Assembly (NCBI RefSeq): GCF_001443045.1
Contig: NZ_LKPJ01000006.1
Span: 271,058 to 335,057, forward strand
Origin: Burkholderia ambifaria
Lineage (GTDB): Bacteria; Pseudomonadota; Gammaproteobacteria; Burkholderiales; Burkholderiaceae
Direction of reading: 5' to 3'
DNA length: 64,000 nt
In this document: piece after piece, positions 46,208-56,557 of the stretch
Layout: each line of letters begins with the position of its first letter
How positions within the stretch are numbered: the stretch's first letter is position 1
The notes under the pieces: generated by a model
What the model was told of the DNA's origin: nothing
The model's database searches: none
Seen by the model: only the letters and a program-made list of their open reading frames with translations
Program-made: the position numbers and the translations under genes

Positions 46208-47599
46208 TCAGGCGTCGCGATGACGCAGCTCGACGCGCTTGATGTCCTTCACGATCACGAGATAGCTGAACACGGTGACGAGCGCGTTCAGCCCGACGAA
46301 CACGAGCGCGCCGTTGAACGAGCCGCTCGTGCCGACCAGGTAGCCGATCGCGATCGGCGCGACGATGCCGGCCGTGTTGCCGAACATGTTGAACAGGCTG
46401 CCCGACAGGCCGATCGCTTCCTTCGGCGCGGTGTCCGCGACGACGGCCCAGCCGAGCGAGCCGATGCCCTTGCCGAAGAACGACACGGCCATCAGCACGA
46501 TCACCAGCACTTCGCTGTCGACGTAGTTGCAGCCGATGATGACCATCGACAGCAGCATCCCGCCGACGATCGGGATCTTGCGTGCGAGCGTCAGCGACAC
46601 GCCGCGACGGATCAGCGTGTCCGACAGCATCCCGCCGAGCACGCCGCCGAGGAAGCCGCAGATCGCCGGCAGCGACGTCATGAAGCCGGCCTTCAGCAGC
46701 GACATCCCGCGTGCCTGCACGAGGTAGATCGGGAACCACGTGAGAAAGAAGTACGTGAGCACGTTCACGCAGTACTGGCCGAGATAGACGCCGAGCAGCA
46801 TCCGGTTCGACAGCAACTGGCGCACGTAGTACCAGCCCGCGACGCGGCTGCCCTCGGATGCCGTGCCGGTGCCGCGCGCCGCGGCCGGCCGGCTCGTCGT
46901 GCGCACGAGGCCGCCGCCCTGCTCGATATGCTCGAGTTCCGCGCGGTTCACGGCGGGATGGTCGGCCGGGTCCTTCATCACGCGCAGCCACAGGAACGCG
47001 AGCGCGATGCCGGCGAGGCCGAGCCACAGGTACACGTGGTGCCAGCCGTACGCATGCGTGAGCCAAGCCATCAGCGGCGAGAACACCACCGCCGCGAAAT
47101 ACTGCGCGGCGTTGAAGATCGCCGACGCCGTGCCGCGCTCGGCAGTCGGGAACCAGCTCGCGACGACCTTCGCGTTCGCGGGAAACGCCGGTGCTTCGGC
47201 GATGCCGACCGCGAAGCGCATCACGAACAGCGCAGTCACCGCGAACGCGGCGCTGCCGCCGAGGCCGATCGTGCTTTGCAGCAGCGTGAACGCCGACCAC
47301 AGAAAGATGCTCGTCGCATACACGCGGCGCGCGCCGAACCGGTCGAGCAGCCAGCCGCTCGGCAACTGCGCGAGCACGTACGCCCAGCTGAACGCCGAGA
47401 AGATGTAGCCCATCGTCACCGGATCGATGCCGAAGGCCTTGCGGATCGGCGTGCCGGTGATCGATAGCGTCGCGCGGTCCGCATAGTTGAGCGTCGTGAC
47501 GACGAACAGCATCGCCAGGATCCAGTAGCGCACGGCGGTGCGGCGCGCGCTGCCGGCGAGATCGATCGGAAGATCGCGGGGAGGGAGGGGATTGTTCAC
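46208..47599 (-). CDS. MFS transporter, anion:cation symporter type (glucarate/galactarate)
   Basis: 463 residues, twelve spans. The N-terminal segment L-N-Y-A-D-R-A-T-L-S-I is nearly that of GudP/GarP, and F-S-A-F-S-W-A-Y-V-L-A-Q-L-P-S-G-W-L-L-D-R-F-G-A follows. Start is GTG at 47599 with no good ribosome site; the next Met is inside the first span. It diverges from the semialdehyde dehydrogenase gene and shares with it a palindromic operator candidate. By context it imports D-glucarate or galactarate. Confidence 0.85.
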   Translation of the reverse strand: MNNPLPPRDLPIDLAGSARRTAVRYWILAMLFVVTTLNYADRATLSITGTPIRKAFGIDPVTMGYIFSAFSWAYVLAQLPSGWLLDRFGARRVYATSIFLWSAFTLLQSTIGLGGSAAFAVTALFVMRFAVGIAEAPAFPANAKVVASWFPTAERGTASAIFNAAQYFAAVVFSPLMAWLTHAYGWHHVYLWLGLAGIALAFLWLRVMKDPADHPAVNRAELEHIEQGGGLVRTTSRPAAARGTGTASEGSRVAGWYYVRQLLSNRMLLGVYLGQYCVNVLTYFFLTWFPIYLVQARGMSLLKAGFMTSLPAICGFLGGVLGGMLSDTLIRRGVSLTLARKIPIVGGMLLSMVIIGCNYVDSEVLVIVLMAVSFFGKGIGSLGWAVVADTAPKEAIGLSGSLFNMFGNTAGIVAPIAIGYLVGTSGSFNGALVFVGLNALVTVFSYLVIVKDIKRVELRHRDA

Positions 47600-47613
47600 T
47601 TTAAATGTACGTC

Positions 47614-47623
47614 GTCGTATGAC
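47614..47623. promoter_or_regulatory. Candidate sugar-acid operator GTCGTATGAC
   Basis: A 10-bp near-palindrome 15 bp upstream of the MFS start. The same GT[C/T]GTATG core occurs before garD (51413-51422) and between kdgD and garD (51300-51309), that is at every promoter of this pathway. Probably bound by a GntR-type regulator encoded elsewhere. Confidence 0.45.
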
Positions 47624-47794
47624 ATGGCGGGAAGTTTATTGACAATGCCCGAATTCAGAAACTTCGGGTTTTCCCTTTGTGGATCGTCGTCACAGTGTGG
47701 GAAAGTCATGCTGCGCTGGCCGGACAAGGCTTTCGCGTGTATCGTCGGCGCCTTCGCAGGCGGCGAGAATGATGCAATGCTGTCGGCAGACATC

Positions 47795-47810
47795 GTATCT
47801 GTTGAGATAC
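47795..47810. promoter_or_regulatory. Palindrome upstream of the KGSA dehydrogenase gene
   Basis: GTATCT-GTTG-AGATAC, a perfect 6-bp inverted repeat 43 bp upstream of the start codon. Size and spacing suit a GntR-family operator. The region 47600-47852 contains no gene. Confidence 0.45.
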
Positions 47811-47852
47811 AATGGACGAACCATTCCCGAAGAACCACGGAGCACATACCCC

Positions 47853-49430
47853 ATGCAACTGACTGGAGAAATGCTGATCGGCGCCGAAGCGGTGGCCGGC
47901 TCGGCCGGTACCTTGCGCGCGTTCGACCCGACGAAGGGCGCGCCGATCGATGCGCCGGCATTCGGCGTCGCGACGCAGGCCGACGTCGAGCGCGCGTGCG
48001 AACTCGCGCGCGACGCCTTCGACGCGTACCGCGCGCAGCCGCTCGCGGCCCGCGCGGCGTTTCTCGAGGCGATCGCCGACGAAATCGTCGCGCTCGGCGA
48101 CGCGCTGATCGAACGCGCGCGCGCCGAAACGGGCCTGCCCGTCGCGCGGCTGCAGGGCGAGCGCGGCCGCACCGTCGGCCAGCTTCGCTTGTTCGCGCGC
48201 GTCGTGCGCGACGGGCGCTTCCTCGCCGCGTCGATCGATCCCGCGCAGCCCGCGCGCACGCCGCTGCCGCGCGCGGATCTGCGGTTGCAGAAGGTCGGGC
48301 TCGGGCCCGTCGTCGTGTTCGGTGCGAGCAACTTCCCGCTCGCGTTCTCGGTGGCCGGCGGCGATACCGCGTCGGCACTGGCGGCCGGCTGCCCGGTGAT
48401 CGTGAAGGCTCACGAGGCGCACCTCGGCACGTCCGAGCTGGTCGGTCGCGCGATTCGCGCGGCGATGGCCAAATGCGGGATGCCGGCCGGCGTGTTCTCG
48501 CTGCTGGTCGGCCCCGGCCGCGTGATCGGCGCGGCGCTCGTCAGCCATCCGGCGATCCAGGCCGTCGGCTTCACCGGGTCGCGGCAGGGCGGCATGGCGC
48601 TCGTGCAACTCGCGAACGCGCGCCCGCAGCCGATTCCCGTCTATGCGGAAATGAGCAGCATCAACCCGGTCGTGCTGTTCCCGGCCGCGCTGGCCGCGCG
48701 CGGCGACGCGATCGCGACCGGCTTCGTCGATTCGCTCACGCTCGGCGTCGGCCAGTTCTGTACGAACCCGGGCCTCGTGCTGGCGATCGACGGCCCCGAC
48801 CTCGACCGCTTCGAGTCGGTCGCCGCGCAGGCGCTCGCGAAGAAGCCGGCCGGCGTGATGCTGACGCGCGGCATCGCCGACGCGTATCGCAACGGTCGCG
48901 GCAAGCTGGCCGAACTGCCGGGCGTGCGTGAAATCGGCGCGGGCGAGGCGGCGCAGACCGAATGCCAGGCAGGCGGCGCGCTGTACGAAGTCGCCGCGCA
49001 GGCGTTCCTGGCCGAACCGGCGTTCAGCCACGAGGTGTTCGGGCCGGCATCGCTGATCGTGCGCTGCCGCGATCTCGACGAAGTCGCGCGCGTGCTCGAC
49101 GCGCTGGAAGGCCAGCTGACGGCCACGCTGCAGATGGACGCCGGCGACAAGCCGCTCGCGCGCCGCCTGCTGCCGATCCTCGAACGCAAGGCCGGGCGTC
49201 TGCTCGTCAACGGCTACCCGACCGGCGTCGAGGTGTGCGACGCGATGGTGCACGGCGGGCCGTTTCCGGCGACGTCGAACCCGGCCGTCACGTCGGTCGG
49301 CGCGACCGCGATCGAGCGTTTCCTGCGGCCCGTGTGCTACCAGGACTTCCCGGACGACCTGCTGCCCGAAGGGTTGCAGGAAAGCAACCCGCTCGAGATT
49401 CCGCGGCTGCGGGACGGGAAGGCGGAGTGA
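47853..49430 (+). CDS. 2,5-dioxovalerate (2-oxoglutarate semialdehyde) dehydrogenase
   Basis: 525 residues of the NADP-type ALDH branch. [12 protein letters not shown] (149-160), the F-T-G-S-R-Q-G-G cofactor loop, E in [10 protein letters not shown] and catalytic Cys in [10 protein letters not shown] are present. It oxidises 2-oxoglutarate semialdehyde, the product of KdgD, to 2-oxoglutarate. A ribosome site is weak (CGGAGCACATACCCC). Divergent from the transporter, upstream of a strong terminator. Confidence 0.9.
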   Translation: MQLTGEMLIGAEAVAGSAGTLRAFDPTKGAPIDAPAFGVATQADVERACELARDAFDAYRAQPLAARAAFLEAIADEIVALGDALIERARAETGLPVARLQGERGRTVGQLRLFARVVRDGRFLAASIDPAQPARTPLPRADLRLQKVGLGPVVVFGASNFPLAFSVAGGDTASALAAGCPVIVKAHEAHLGTSELVGRAIRAAMAKCGMPAGVFSLLVGPGRVIGAALVSHPAIQAVGFTGSRQGGMALVQLANARPQPIPVYAEMSSINPVVLFPAALAARGDAIATGFVDSLTLGVGQFCTNPGLVLAIDGPDLDRFESVAAQALAKKPAGVMLTRGIADAYRNGRGKLAELPGVREIGAGEAAQTECQAGGALYEVAAQAFLAEPAFSHEVFGPASLIVRCRDLDEVARVLDALEGQLTATLQMDAGDKPLARRLLPILERKAGRLLVNGYPTGVEVCDAMVHGGPFPATSNPAVTSVGATAIERFLRPVCYQDFPDDLLPEGLQESNPLEIPRLRDGKAE

Positions 49431-49477
49431 GGATGCGGCGGCTCGGTGCACAAGCCCGGCCGCTTGCTGAATGAATG

Positions 49478-49514
49478 AAAGCGGAGGTGGCCGGCTGGCT
49501 GCCTCCGCTTTTTT
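49478..49514 (+). terminator. Rho-independent terminator after the dehydrogenase gene
   Basis: AAAGCGGAGG (49478-49487), loop, CCTCCGCTTT (49502-49511) followed by more T residues, 48 bp past the stop. Confidence 0.88.
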
Positions 49515-49625
49515 CGTGGCGGCTTCCGCGTCGCCGGAATTTCTCCTACAGTAGCGAAGCCTCGGGCCGCCCGGCCCGCAGGCGAGCCTGAGAGACCGGT
49601 AAAAAGACCAACAAGGAGCCATCCG

Positions 49626-50177
49626 ATGAACATCAGCAAGCGCGGCGATCACCTGTTCGCCGCCGGATTGTGGAAGGCGATCGGCGACGTCGCGCATGCC
49701 GTGCGCAGCCGGATCGGCCAGTACAGCGAAGGCCGCGTGCTCGCGAATGCGCTGCTGGAATTCCAGCGCGACCTGGGCGGCAGCGAATTCGACGTGACCA
49801 TCAACCAGGGGCGGCCCGTCACGGGCTCCGACGCGCATTCGCTCATGTTCGGCCTCGCCGTGCGGCGCTTCAGGCAGGACATGGAAGCGCTGGTGTTCGC
49901 GCTCGAGCATCGCCGCAGCATTGACGAGCGCGACCAGAACCTGCGCACGGAAGCGCTGATGCAGGCCAACAGCCAGCTCCTGACCGCGAAGCAGTCCGCG
50001 ACGATCACGGTCGGCCGGTTCTTCGATGCGGTCGTCGACCGCGACGTGCTGGGACAGATTCTGGGCGGCGAGTCGAACGCCCGCACGCGTGCGGGTGCGC
50101 AGGGACAGATCGAGGCGACCCGGATCAAGCTCGGCAACGTGCGTCACCGGATCATCGGCGTCATCGCGCAGATGTGA
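49626..50177 (+). CDS. Conserved hypothetical protein, 183 residues
   Basis: A soluble, mostly helical protein starting M-N-I-S-K-R-G-D-H-L-F-A-A-G with AAGGAG eleven bases upstream. Notable parts: S-E-G-R-V-L-A-N-A-L-L-E-F-Q-R-D-L and a helical A-L-M-Q-A-N-S-Q-L-L stretch. No signal peptide, membrane span or known motif. It stands alone between two terminated units and converges on kdgD. Function unknown. Confidence 0.75.
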   Translation: MNISKRGDHLFAAGLWKAIGDVAHAVRSRIGQYSEGRVLANALLEFQRDLGGSEFDVTINQGRPVTGSDAHSLMFGLAVRRFRQDMEALVFALEHRRSIDERDQNLRTEALMQANSQLLTAKQSATITVGRFFDAVVDRDVLGQILGGESNARTRAGAQGQIEATRIKLGNVRHRIIGVIAQM

Positions 50178-50314
50178 ATGGCGTGTTGCGCGGCGGGGCG
50201 TGTCGCGCGGCTGTCGTCACAAACGACTGCGGCCGGCAAAAGCCGGCCGCGACGCAAAACAGGCAACCAGGCCGGCCGCGGCGCCGCAGAGCGCACCACG
50301 CCGGCCGCACCCGC

Positions 50315-51229
50315 TTACTGCGGGCCCATCTTCTTGATCAGCACGTCCAGCTCGGCCACTTCGGCGTCGGTCAGGTCGACGAGCGGTGCGCGCACCGGGC
50401 CCGCATCGTGGCCGACGAGCTTCGCGCCCGCCTTCACGATGCTGACCGCGTAGCCCGCGCGACGGTTGCGGATCTTCAGGTACGGCAGGAAGAACTCGTC
50501 GATCAGGCGGCCGACCGTTGCGTGGTCGTCCTTGGCGATCGCTTCGTAGAATTCCATCGCCGTCTTCGGGATGAAATTGAACACGGCCGACGAGTACACC
50601 GGCACGCCGAGCGCCTTGTACGCGGCTGCATAGACTTCGGCCGTCGGCAGGCCGCCGAGGTACGCGAAGCGGTCGCCGAGGCGGCGGCGGATCGTGACCA
50701 TGCTCTCGATTTCGCCGACGCCGTCCTTGAAGCCGATCAGGTTCGGGCAACGATCGGCGAGGCGCTCGAGCATGTCGGCGTTCAGCTTCGAATTCGCACG
50801 GTTGTACACCACGACGCCGATCTTCAGCGCGCGGCACACCTGCTCGACGTGCTCGGCGATGCCTTCCTGGCTGGCTTCGGTCAGGTAGTGCGGCATCAGC
50901 AGCACGCCGCTCGCGCCGAGGCGCTCGGCTTCCTGCGCATATTCGATCGCGACGCGCGTCGCGCCGCCGGCGCCGGCCAGGATCGGCACCTTGCCCTTGC
51001 AGGTTTCCGTCGCGACGCGGATCACGTCCGAATACTCGCGCTGCGTGAGCGAGAAGAATTCGCCGGTGCCGCCGGCCGCGAACAGCGCGGTCGCGCCGTA
51101 CGGCGCCAGCCATTCCAGGCGCTCGGCATAGGTCGTCGGGCGGAAGCTGCCGTCAGCGTCGAAATCCGTCAGCGGAAACGACAGCAGGCCGTGGGAGATG
51201 ATCTGTTTGAGTTCTTGCGGTGAAGTCAT
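50315..51229 (-). CDS. kdgD: 5-dehydro-4-deoxyglucarate dehydratase
   Basis: 304 residues of the DapA/NAL lyase family. [10 protein letters not shown] is the substrate loop, V-Y-N-R-A-N follows with the catalytic Tyr, and the Schiff-base Lys is in [10 protein letters not shown]. It dehydrates and decarboxylates 5-keto-4-deoxyglucarate to 2-oxoglutarate semialdehyde. Divergent from garD, with shared operator candidates. The steps before and after are encoded on either side. Confidence 0.93.
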   Translation of the reverse strand: MTSPQELKQIISHGLLSFPLTDFDADGSFRPTTYAERLEWLAPYGATALFAAGGTGEFFSLTQREYSDVIRVATETCKGKVPILAGAGGATRVAIEYAQEAERLGASGVLLMPHYLTEASQEGIAEHVEQVCRALKIGVVVYNRANSKLNADMLERLADRCPNLIGFKDGVGEIESMVTIRRRLGDRFAYLGGLPTAEVYAAAYKALGVPVYSSAVFNFIPKTAMEFYEAIAKDDHATVGRLIDEFFLPYLKIRNRRAGYAVSIVKAGAKLVGHDAGPVRAPLVDLTDAEVAELDVLIKKMGPQ

Positions 51230-51299
51230 GGTTGGGTCGTCCGTCTAGCGCGAGTGCTGGGTTCGTCGGGCACGGCATCCGAGTCATATTGGCGATGTC

Positions 51300-51319
51300 G
51301 TTGTATGTCATCGTACAAC
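51300..51319. promoter_or_regulatory. Operator candidate in the kdgD-garD divergent promoter
   Basis: GTTGTA-N8-TACAAC is a 6-bp palindrome 71 bp from the kdgD start. It includes GTTGTATGTC, close to the GTCGTATGAC site near the transporter. Confidence 0.5.
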
Positions 51320-51412
51320 GCAAGCAAGGGCGGCGCAAGCGGTTTGCTGGCTGGCAAAGGGTAGGGTCTTTCCGGATAAGGGTTTACGCAGAATCACGGA
51401 TGGGTGTTCAAT

Positions 51413-51422
51413 GTCGTATGAT
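51413..51422. promoter_or_regulatory. Operator candidate upstream of garD
   Basis: GTCGTATGAT, nine of ten bases identical to the site at 47614, located 38 bp before the garD start codon, where a repressor would block transcription. Confidence 0.45.
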
Positions 51423-51459
51423 GACTAACGATTTGACAGTAGCCCTCCCAGGAATTCCG

Positions 51460-53013
51460 ATGACTGCTTCCCCTCTCTATATTCGCGTGCATCCGGACGA
51501 CAATGTCGCGATCGTCGTCAACGACGGCGGCCTGCCCGAAGGCGCGACGTTCGCCGACGGCCTGACGTTGCGCGAAGGCGTGCCGCAAGGTCACAAGGTC
51601 GCGCTGACCGACCTCGCGGCCGGCGACCCGATCGTCCGCTACAACGTCGTGATCGGCTACGCGCTCACGGAGCTGCGCCGCGGCAGCTGGGTCAACGAGC
51701 GCACGATGCGCATGCCCGAGCCGCCGGGGCTCGACGACCTGCCGCTCGCCACGCGTGCCGCGCCGCCGCTGGCGCCGCTCGAAGGCTATACGTTCGAGGG
51801 CTTCCGCAATCCCGACGGCTCGGTCGGCACGCGCAACATCCTCGCGATCACGACGACCGTGCAGTGCGTGTCCGGCGTCGTCGAGCATGCGGTGAAGCGG
51901 ATCAAGGAAGAACTGCTGCCGCGTTATCCGAACGTCGACGACGTGGTCGGGCTCGAGCATACGTATGGCTGCGGCGTCGCGATCGATGCGCCCGATGCCG
52001 ACATCCCGATCCGAACGCTGCGCAACATCAGCCTGAACCCGAACTTCGGCGGCGAGGTGATGACGGTGAGCCTCGGCTGCGAGAAGCTGCAGCCCGAGCG
52101 CCTGCTGCCGCCCGGCGCGATTCCGGTGGCGGCCGACGGCGCGACGGACAACGGCGGTGTCGTGTGCCTGCAGGACGCCGCGCACGTCGGCTTCAACTCG
52201 ATGATCGACTCGATCATGACGATGGCCGAATCGCACCTCGAGCGGCTGAATCGCCGCCGTCGCGAGACCTGCCCGGCGTCGGATCTCGTCGTCGGCGTGC
52301 AGTGCGGTGGCAGCGACGCGTTCTCGGGGCTCACCGCGAACCCGGCGGTCGGCTTCGCGGCCGACCTACTCGTGCGCGCGGGCGCGACGATCATGTTCTC
52401 GGAAGTGACCGAAGTGCGCGACGGCGTCGCGCAGCTCACGTCGCGCGCCGCGAACGAGGACGTCGCCCGCGAGATCGTCCGCGAGATGGACTGGTACGAC
52501 CGCTATCTGCAGCGCGGCCGCGTCGATCGCAGCGCGAACACGACGCCCGGCAACAAGAAGGGCGGCCTGTCGAACATCGTCGAGAAGGCGATGGGCTCGA
52601 TCGTGAAGTCGGGCAGCGCGCCGATCGCCGGCGTCGTGCGTCCCGGCGATCGCGCGCGGCAGAAGGGGCTGCTGTACGCGGCGACGCCCGCGAGCGACTT
52701 CATCTGCGGCACGCTGCAACTCGCGGCGGGGATGAACCTGCATATTTTCACGACGGGCCGCGGCACGCCGTACGGTCTCGCGCAGGTGCCGGTGATCAAG
52801 GTCGCGACGCGCAGCGATCTGGCGCGCCGCTGGCACGACCTGATGGATCTCGACGCGGGGCAGATCGCGACCGGCGCGGCCTCGATCGAGGACGTGGGCT
52901 GGGAGCTGTTCCGGCTGATGCTCGACGTCGCGAGCGGCAAGCGCCGCACGTGGGCCGAGCAATGGAAGCTCGCGAATGCGCTGGTGCTGTTCAATCCGGC
53001 GCCGGTGACCTGA
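51460..53013 (+). CDS. garD: Galactarate dehydratase (UxaA family)
   Basis: 517 residues. An N-terminal SAF domain ([12 protein letters not shown] to Y-N-V-V-I-G-Y-A) is followed by the large UxaA domain with [32 protein letters not shown] and G-S-G-type C-terminal parts. It removes water from meso-galactarate to give 5-keto-4-deoxyglucarate for KdgD; family members are iron-dependent. Start at 51460 follows CCAGGAATT; longer in-frame options were rejected. Confidence 0.9.
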   Translation: MTASPLYIRVHPDDNVAIVVNDGGLPEGATFADGLTLREGVPQGHKVALTDLAAGDPIVRYNVVIGYALTELRRGSWVNERTMRMPEPPGLDDLPLATRAAPPLAPLEGYTFEGFRNPDGSVGTRNILAITTTVQCVSGVVEHAVKRIKEELLPRYPNVDDVVGLEHTYGCGVAIDAPDADIPIRTLRNISLNPNFGGEVMTVSLGCEKLQPERLLPPGAIPVAADGATDNGGVVCLQDAAHVGFNSMIDSIMTMAESHLERLNRRRRETCPASDLVVGVQCGGSDAFSGLTANPAVGFAADLLVRAGATIMFSEVTEVRDGVAQLTSRAANEDVAREIVREMDWYDRYLQRGRVDRSANTTPGNKKGGLSNIVEKAMGSIVKSGSAPIAGVVRPGDRARQKGLLYAATPASDFICGTLQLAAGMNLHIFTTGRGTPYGLAQVPVIKVATRSDLARRWHDLMDLDAGQIATGAASIEDVGWELFRLMLDVASGKRRTWAEQWKLANALVLFNPAPVT

Positions 53014-53038
53014 AGCGCGGTTGCCGTGGCAGACGATG

Positions 53039-53062
53039 CGGGCGCCTTCGGGCGCCCGTTTT
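53039..53062 (+). terminator. Rho-independent terminator after garD
   Basis: CGGGCGCC-TTCG-GGCGCCCG followed by TTTTC, 26 bp past the garD stop. A UUCG tetraloop makes it very stable. Confidence 0.88.
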
Positions 53063-53303
53063 CATTTTCATTGCGACGAAGCAAACGTCGGCTGCATGTC
53101 CAATCCACGATGAGGAAAACCATGCTTCATCGCAGGTCGCGCGCGGAGCGCGGAGCGGCCCTCACGCTCGAAGCGGCCGGCGCGATTTCCTTACCCCGCA
53201 CGTAATCGACCGCCCGCGCGAGGCCGGCGACGATGACTGCACGCGAATACGCAACACGCCACGTTCGCGCCATCGTCCCCTCATCGACACAAGGAGCCTC
53301 GCC

Positions 53304-53696
53304 ATGAACACCGCCCAATCCGCGTCGTCCGTTCACATCGATCTGATCGACCGCTACTTCGACGCATGGAACGAACCCGACGTCGCGCGGCGCCGCGCGC
53401 TGATCGATGTGACCTACGCGAGCGACGCGGCCTATCGCGATCCACTGATGACCGGCGACGGCCACGCGGGCATCGACGCGATGATCGCAGCCGTGCAGGA
53501 GCGCTTCCCCGCGTTCCGCTTCCGCCGCACGACCGACGTCGACGCATTCGGCCAGCACCTGCGCTTCTCGTGGGCGCTCGTGTCGTCCGACGGTGCGGCG
53601 GTCGTGAAGGGTTCGGACTTCGGCATCGTCGACGCGTCGGGCCGCCTCGCATCGGTCACGGGTTTCATCGACGAAATGCCGGTCGCGGCGTCGTGA
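53304..53696 (+). CDS. SnoaL/NTF2-like protein
   Basis: 130 residues. I-D-R-Y-F-D-A-W-N-E-P-D near the start, Y-R-D-P-L-M-T-G, F-R-F-R-R-T-T-D-V-D and V-T-G-F-I-D near the end fit the small cone-shaped NTF2-like fold. Members are isomerases, cyclases or ligand-binding proteins, so no reaction can be given. AAGGAG lies nine bases before the ATG. The preceding 290 bp contain only the garD terminator. Confidence 0.82.
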   Translation: MNTAQSASSVHIDLIDRYFDAWNEPDVARRRALIDVTYASDAAYRDPLMTGDGHAGIDAMIAAVQERFPAFRFRRTTDVDAFGQHLRFSWALVSSDGAAVVKGSDFGIVDASGRLASVTGFIDEMPVAAS

Positions 53697-53766
53697 TGCA
53701 TGCACAAAGGCCACCGGGATCGGGTAACGTTATGCGGTTCGTTCCTGATCCCGGAGACTAGCCGAC

Positions 53767-54222
53767 ATGCTGAAGAATCTCGACCCGTTGCTGCACGCCG
53801 ACATCCTGCACACGCTGCGCGCGATGGGTCACGGTGATGAAATCGCCATCTGCGACGCGAATTTTCCGGCGGAATCCGTCGCGGAGCACACGGTGGTCGG
53901 CCGCGCATTGCGGATCGACGGCGCCGATTCGGCGCGCGTCGTGCGGGCGGTGCTGTCCGTGCTGCCGCTCGACTCGTTCGTCGACACGCCCGCGTGGCGG
54001 ATGGAAGTCGTCGGCGACGCGGCCGCGGTGCCGCCCGTGCAGCGCGAGGTGCAGACCGAGATCGACCGTGCGGAAGGGCGCGCGGTGCCGCTCGCGGGCA
54101 TCGAACGGTTCGCGTTCTACGAGCGCGCGCAGCAGACGTACGCGGTGATCGTCACCGGCGAGCTGCGCGGCTACGGCTGCTTCATCTTCAAGAAAGGCGT
54201 GTTGTTGAGCGACGCGGGCTAA
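53767..54222 (+). CDS. RbsD/FucU family sugar mutarotase
   Basis: 151 residues. L-L-H-A-D-I-L-H-T-L-R-A-M-G-H-G-D-E-I-A-I-C-D-A-N-F-P carries the catalytic His and Asp of the family; the C-terminal Y-G-C-F-I-F-K-K-G-V closes the site. FucU interconverts L-fucose anomers and RbsD ribose forms; the sequence looks closer to FucU. No sugar kinase or transporter is adjacent, so the substrate is uncertain. It is 70 bp downstream of the SnoaL-like gene. Confidence 0.88.
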   Translation: MLKNLDPLLHADILHTLRAMGHGDEIAICDANFPAESVAEHTVVGRALRIDGADSARVVRAVLSVLPLDSFVDTPAWRMEVVGDAAAVPPVQREVQTEIDRAEGRAVPLAGIERFAFYERAQQTYAVIVTGELRGYGCFIFKKGVLLSDAG

Positions 54223-54417
54223 ACGCCTTTCACGTCCCGCCGCCTTCGGGCCGCGCGGCGGCCGCCGTGTAAAGATTTGCTACAACCTTTTTCTTGGACG
54301 CGGCCGAAACTCTGTCTATGCTGGCCCATTTGCCGCGGGCCCCCGCAGGGCCGCGCGGCGCCGAATCGCACGGGCGCACTCCGTGCGGACGGCCGAATTG
54401 CATACGAGGAGAGAGGC

Positions 54418-54855
54418 ATGACGCGTTCCGTCGATTCCGGCGTCATTTTTTTCGCACGCCTGGCGCTGGCGGCGTTGTTCTTGTGGGGTGGCGTGATGAA
54501 GCTGCTCGGCTACAGCGATTTCATCGGCTATCTGCACGGGCTGAACGTGCCCTATCCGCAGGTGATGGGGCCGGTCGTCGTCACGATCGAAGCGCTCGGC
54601 GGCCTGCTGCTGATCGTCGGCTACAAGGTGAGGCCGCTCGCGTTGCTGATGGCGTTCTATACGATCGCGACTGCAATGATCGGACACAATTTCTGGGACG
54701 CGACGGATGCCGCGATCCAGCATGACATGGTGATCCACTTCTGGAAGAACGTCGCGATCGCCGGCGGTTTCCTGCTGCTGTACGTCACGGGCGCCGGTGG
54801 TGCGAGCATCGATGCGCTGCGCCGCCCGAGTTCGTCGTACGGCGCGCTGCGCTGA
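54418..54855 (+). CDS. DoxX family membrane protein
   Basis: 145 residues, four membrane spans. F-F-A-R-L-A-L-A-A-L-F-L-W-G-G-V-M-K and G-P-V-V-V-T-I-E-A-L-G-G-L-L-L-I-V-G-Y match DoxX/YqjF proteins. Roles linked to redox homeostasis have been proposed for the family. GAGGAGAGAGGC lies directly upstream. A perfect terminator follows. Confidence 0.88.
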   Translation: MTRSVDSGVIFFARLALAALFLWGGVMKLLGYSDFIGYLHGLNVPYPQVMGPVVVTIEALGGLLLIVGYKVRPLALLMAFYTIATAMIGHNFWDATDAAIQHDMVIHFWKNVAIAGGFLLLYVTGAGGASIDALRRPSSSYGALR

Positions 54856-54916
54856 ACCGAGCCGGATCAAACCGAACCGGGCAACGCGCGTACGTCGTTG
54901 CGCTGAAGCAAGACAA

Positions 54917-54953
54917 AAGGGCCGAATCCCGCACGCCGCGGGATTCGGCCCTT
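54917..54953. terminator. Bidirectional terminator between DoxX and MFS genes
   Basis: AAGGGCCGAATCCCGC, loop ACGCC, exact complement, with A-run on the left and a short T-rich stretch on the right. It serves both convergent genes. Confidence 0.85.
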
Positions 54954-54985
54954 CGTTCATCCAGCCGGCGCGTGCGCGCCGACGT

Positions 54986-56296
54986 TCAGTGTGCGTCCTT
55001 CAGGTCCTTCGCATCCTTCGAGAACTGCACGGCGATCGCGCCGAGCACGCAGATCGCCGCGACGTACGCGACCGGTGCGAGCGGATTCGACTTCATCATC
55101 AGCGACACGATCACCGGCGTGAGGCCGCCGAAGATCGCATACGCGACGTTGTACGAGAACGAGATGCCCGAGAAGCGCACGACGGCCGGGAAGCTCCTGA
55201 CCATCACGAACGGCACCGCGCCGATCGTGCCGACCGTGAAGCCGGCGATCCCGTAGTACAGCGGCAGCGTCGACGCGTCGGCCGCGACCTGCACGAACAG
55301 CAGGTAGTAGCACGCGGCCAGCACGAGGCCGCCGATGCCGAGCACGCGCTTCGCGCCGATCCAGCCCGCGAGCGAGCCGGCGGTGATGCAGCCGGCCGTC
55401 AGGCACAGCGTCGCGATGCTGTTCGCGAACAGCGTGGTCGCGGGCGTCAGGTGGAACTGCTTCTGCAGCAGCGCGGGCGTCATCAGGATCACGACGACGA
55501 TCGCCGCCGACAGCATCCACGTGAGCAGCATCGACACGATCACCGCGCGGCCGTGGTCGCGCAGCACGGCCTTCAGCGGAATCTCTGCCGCCAGCGCCTT
55601 CTTCGCCTTCATCTCGGCGAACACCGGCGTCTCGTGCAGCCAGCGGCGCAGATACACGGAGAACAGGCCGAACACGCCGCCGAGCAGGAACGGAATGCGC
55701 CACGCGAACGCGATGACCTCGGCGCCCGAGTAACGGCTGTTGATGCCCGCCGCGACCAGCGAGCCGAGCAGGATGCCGGCCGTGAGGCCCGCGGTCAGCG
55801 TGCCGCACGCATAGCCGATGTGGCGCGACGGCACGTGCTCGGACACGAACACCCATGCGCCCGGCACTTCGCCGCCGACCGCCGCGCCCTGCAGCACGCG
55901 GAACAGCAGCAGCAACACTGGCGCGAGGATGCCGATCGAGTCGAAGGTCGGCAGCAGGCCCATCAGCAGCGTCGGCACCGACATCATCAGCACGCTCAGC
56001 GTGAACATCCGCTTGCGGCCGAACAGGTCGCCGAAGTGCGCCATGATCACGCCGCCGAGCGGGCGCGCGAGATAGCCGGCCGCGAAGATGCCGAACGTCT
56101 GTAGCTGGCGCAGCCAGTCGGGAATGTCGTGCGGGAAGAACAGTTGCCCGATTGCGGGCGCGAAGAACACGAAGATGATGAAGTCGTAGAACTCGAGGGC
56201 GCCGCCGAGTGCGGCAAGGCCGAGGGTTTTGTAGTCGCTGCGCGTGAGTGCGCGTTCGGCGGCGCGAGGCACGCCGCTCAATTCGGAAGCTTGCAT
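54986..56296 (-). CDS. MFS transporter, MHS type
   Basis: 436 residues from M-Q-A-S-E-L-S-G. G-G-A-L-E-F-Y-D-F precedes span 1; A-R-P-L-G-G-V-I-M-A-H-F-G-D-L-F-G-R-K-R-M is the loop 2-3 motif; Q-G-A-A-V-G-G-E-V-P-G-A follows. These are MHS signatures, as in proline/betaine and citrate carriers. The in-frame stretch up to 56437 lacks membrane or family features and was left out. No partner enzyme adjoins it, so substrate is unknown. Confidence 0.88.
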   Translation of the reverse strand: MQASELSGVPRAAERALTRSDYKTLGLAALGGALEFYDFIIFVFFAPAIGQLFFPHDIPDWLRQLQTFGIFAAGYLARPLGGVIMAHFGDLFGRKRMFTLSVLMMSVPTLLMGLLPTFDSIGILAPVLLLLFRVLQGAAVGGEVPGAWVFVSEHVPSRHIGYACGTLTAGLTAGILLGSLVAAGINSRYSGAEVIAFAWRIPFLLGGVFGLFSVYLRRWLHETPVFAEMKAKKALAAEIPLKAVLRDHGRAVIVSMLLTWMLSAAIVVVILMTPALLQKQFHLTPATTLFANSIATLCLTAGCITAGSLAGWIGAKRVLGIGGLVLAACYYLLFVQVAADASTLPLYYGIAGFTVGTIGAVPFVMVRSFPAVVRFSGISFSYNVAYAIFGGLTPVIVSLMMKSNPLAPVAYVAAICVLGAIAVQFSKDAKDLKDAH

Positions 56297-56557
56297 GGTC
56301 AGGACGATCGGTTTTCGAATGTTGTTGTCGGTGCTGCGTCTCCAGAGCCCGCTATCGGCATGGACTGGCAAGGCGCGGCCTGCGTCGTCGAGCGTGTGCC
56401 GAGCGCCGGATAGGGCGCGTGACAGGCGCCGTCGCACCGGGATGGGGCACGACGGAGACGAAGCGTCAAAGCGGGTGGGAGGATTCTACAGGAGCGCGAA
56501 ATGCGCGAGCGCGGGGCTGCACCGAGGAACGCTTCGGACTTCGTCGAGCGTGAAATG

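Noticed and set aside
49540..49625. Possible riboswitch leader (GAGCCTGAGAGACC)
   Set aside because: Resembles part of a glycine riboswitch only briefly; the conserved core and tandem arrangement are absent.
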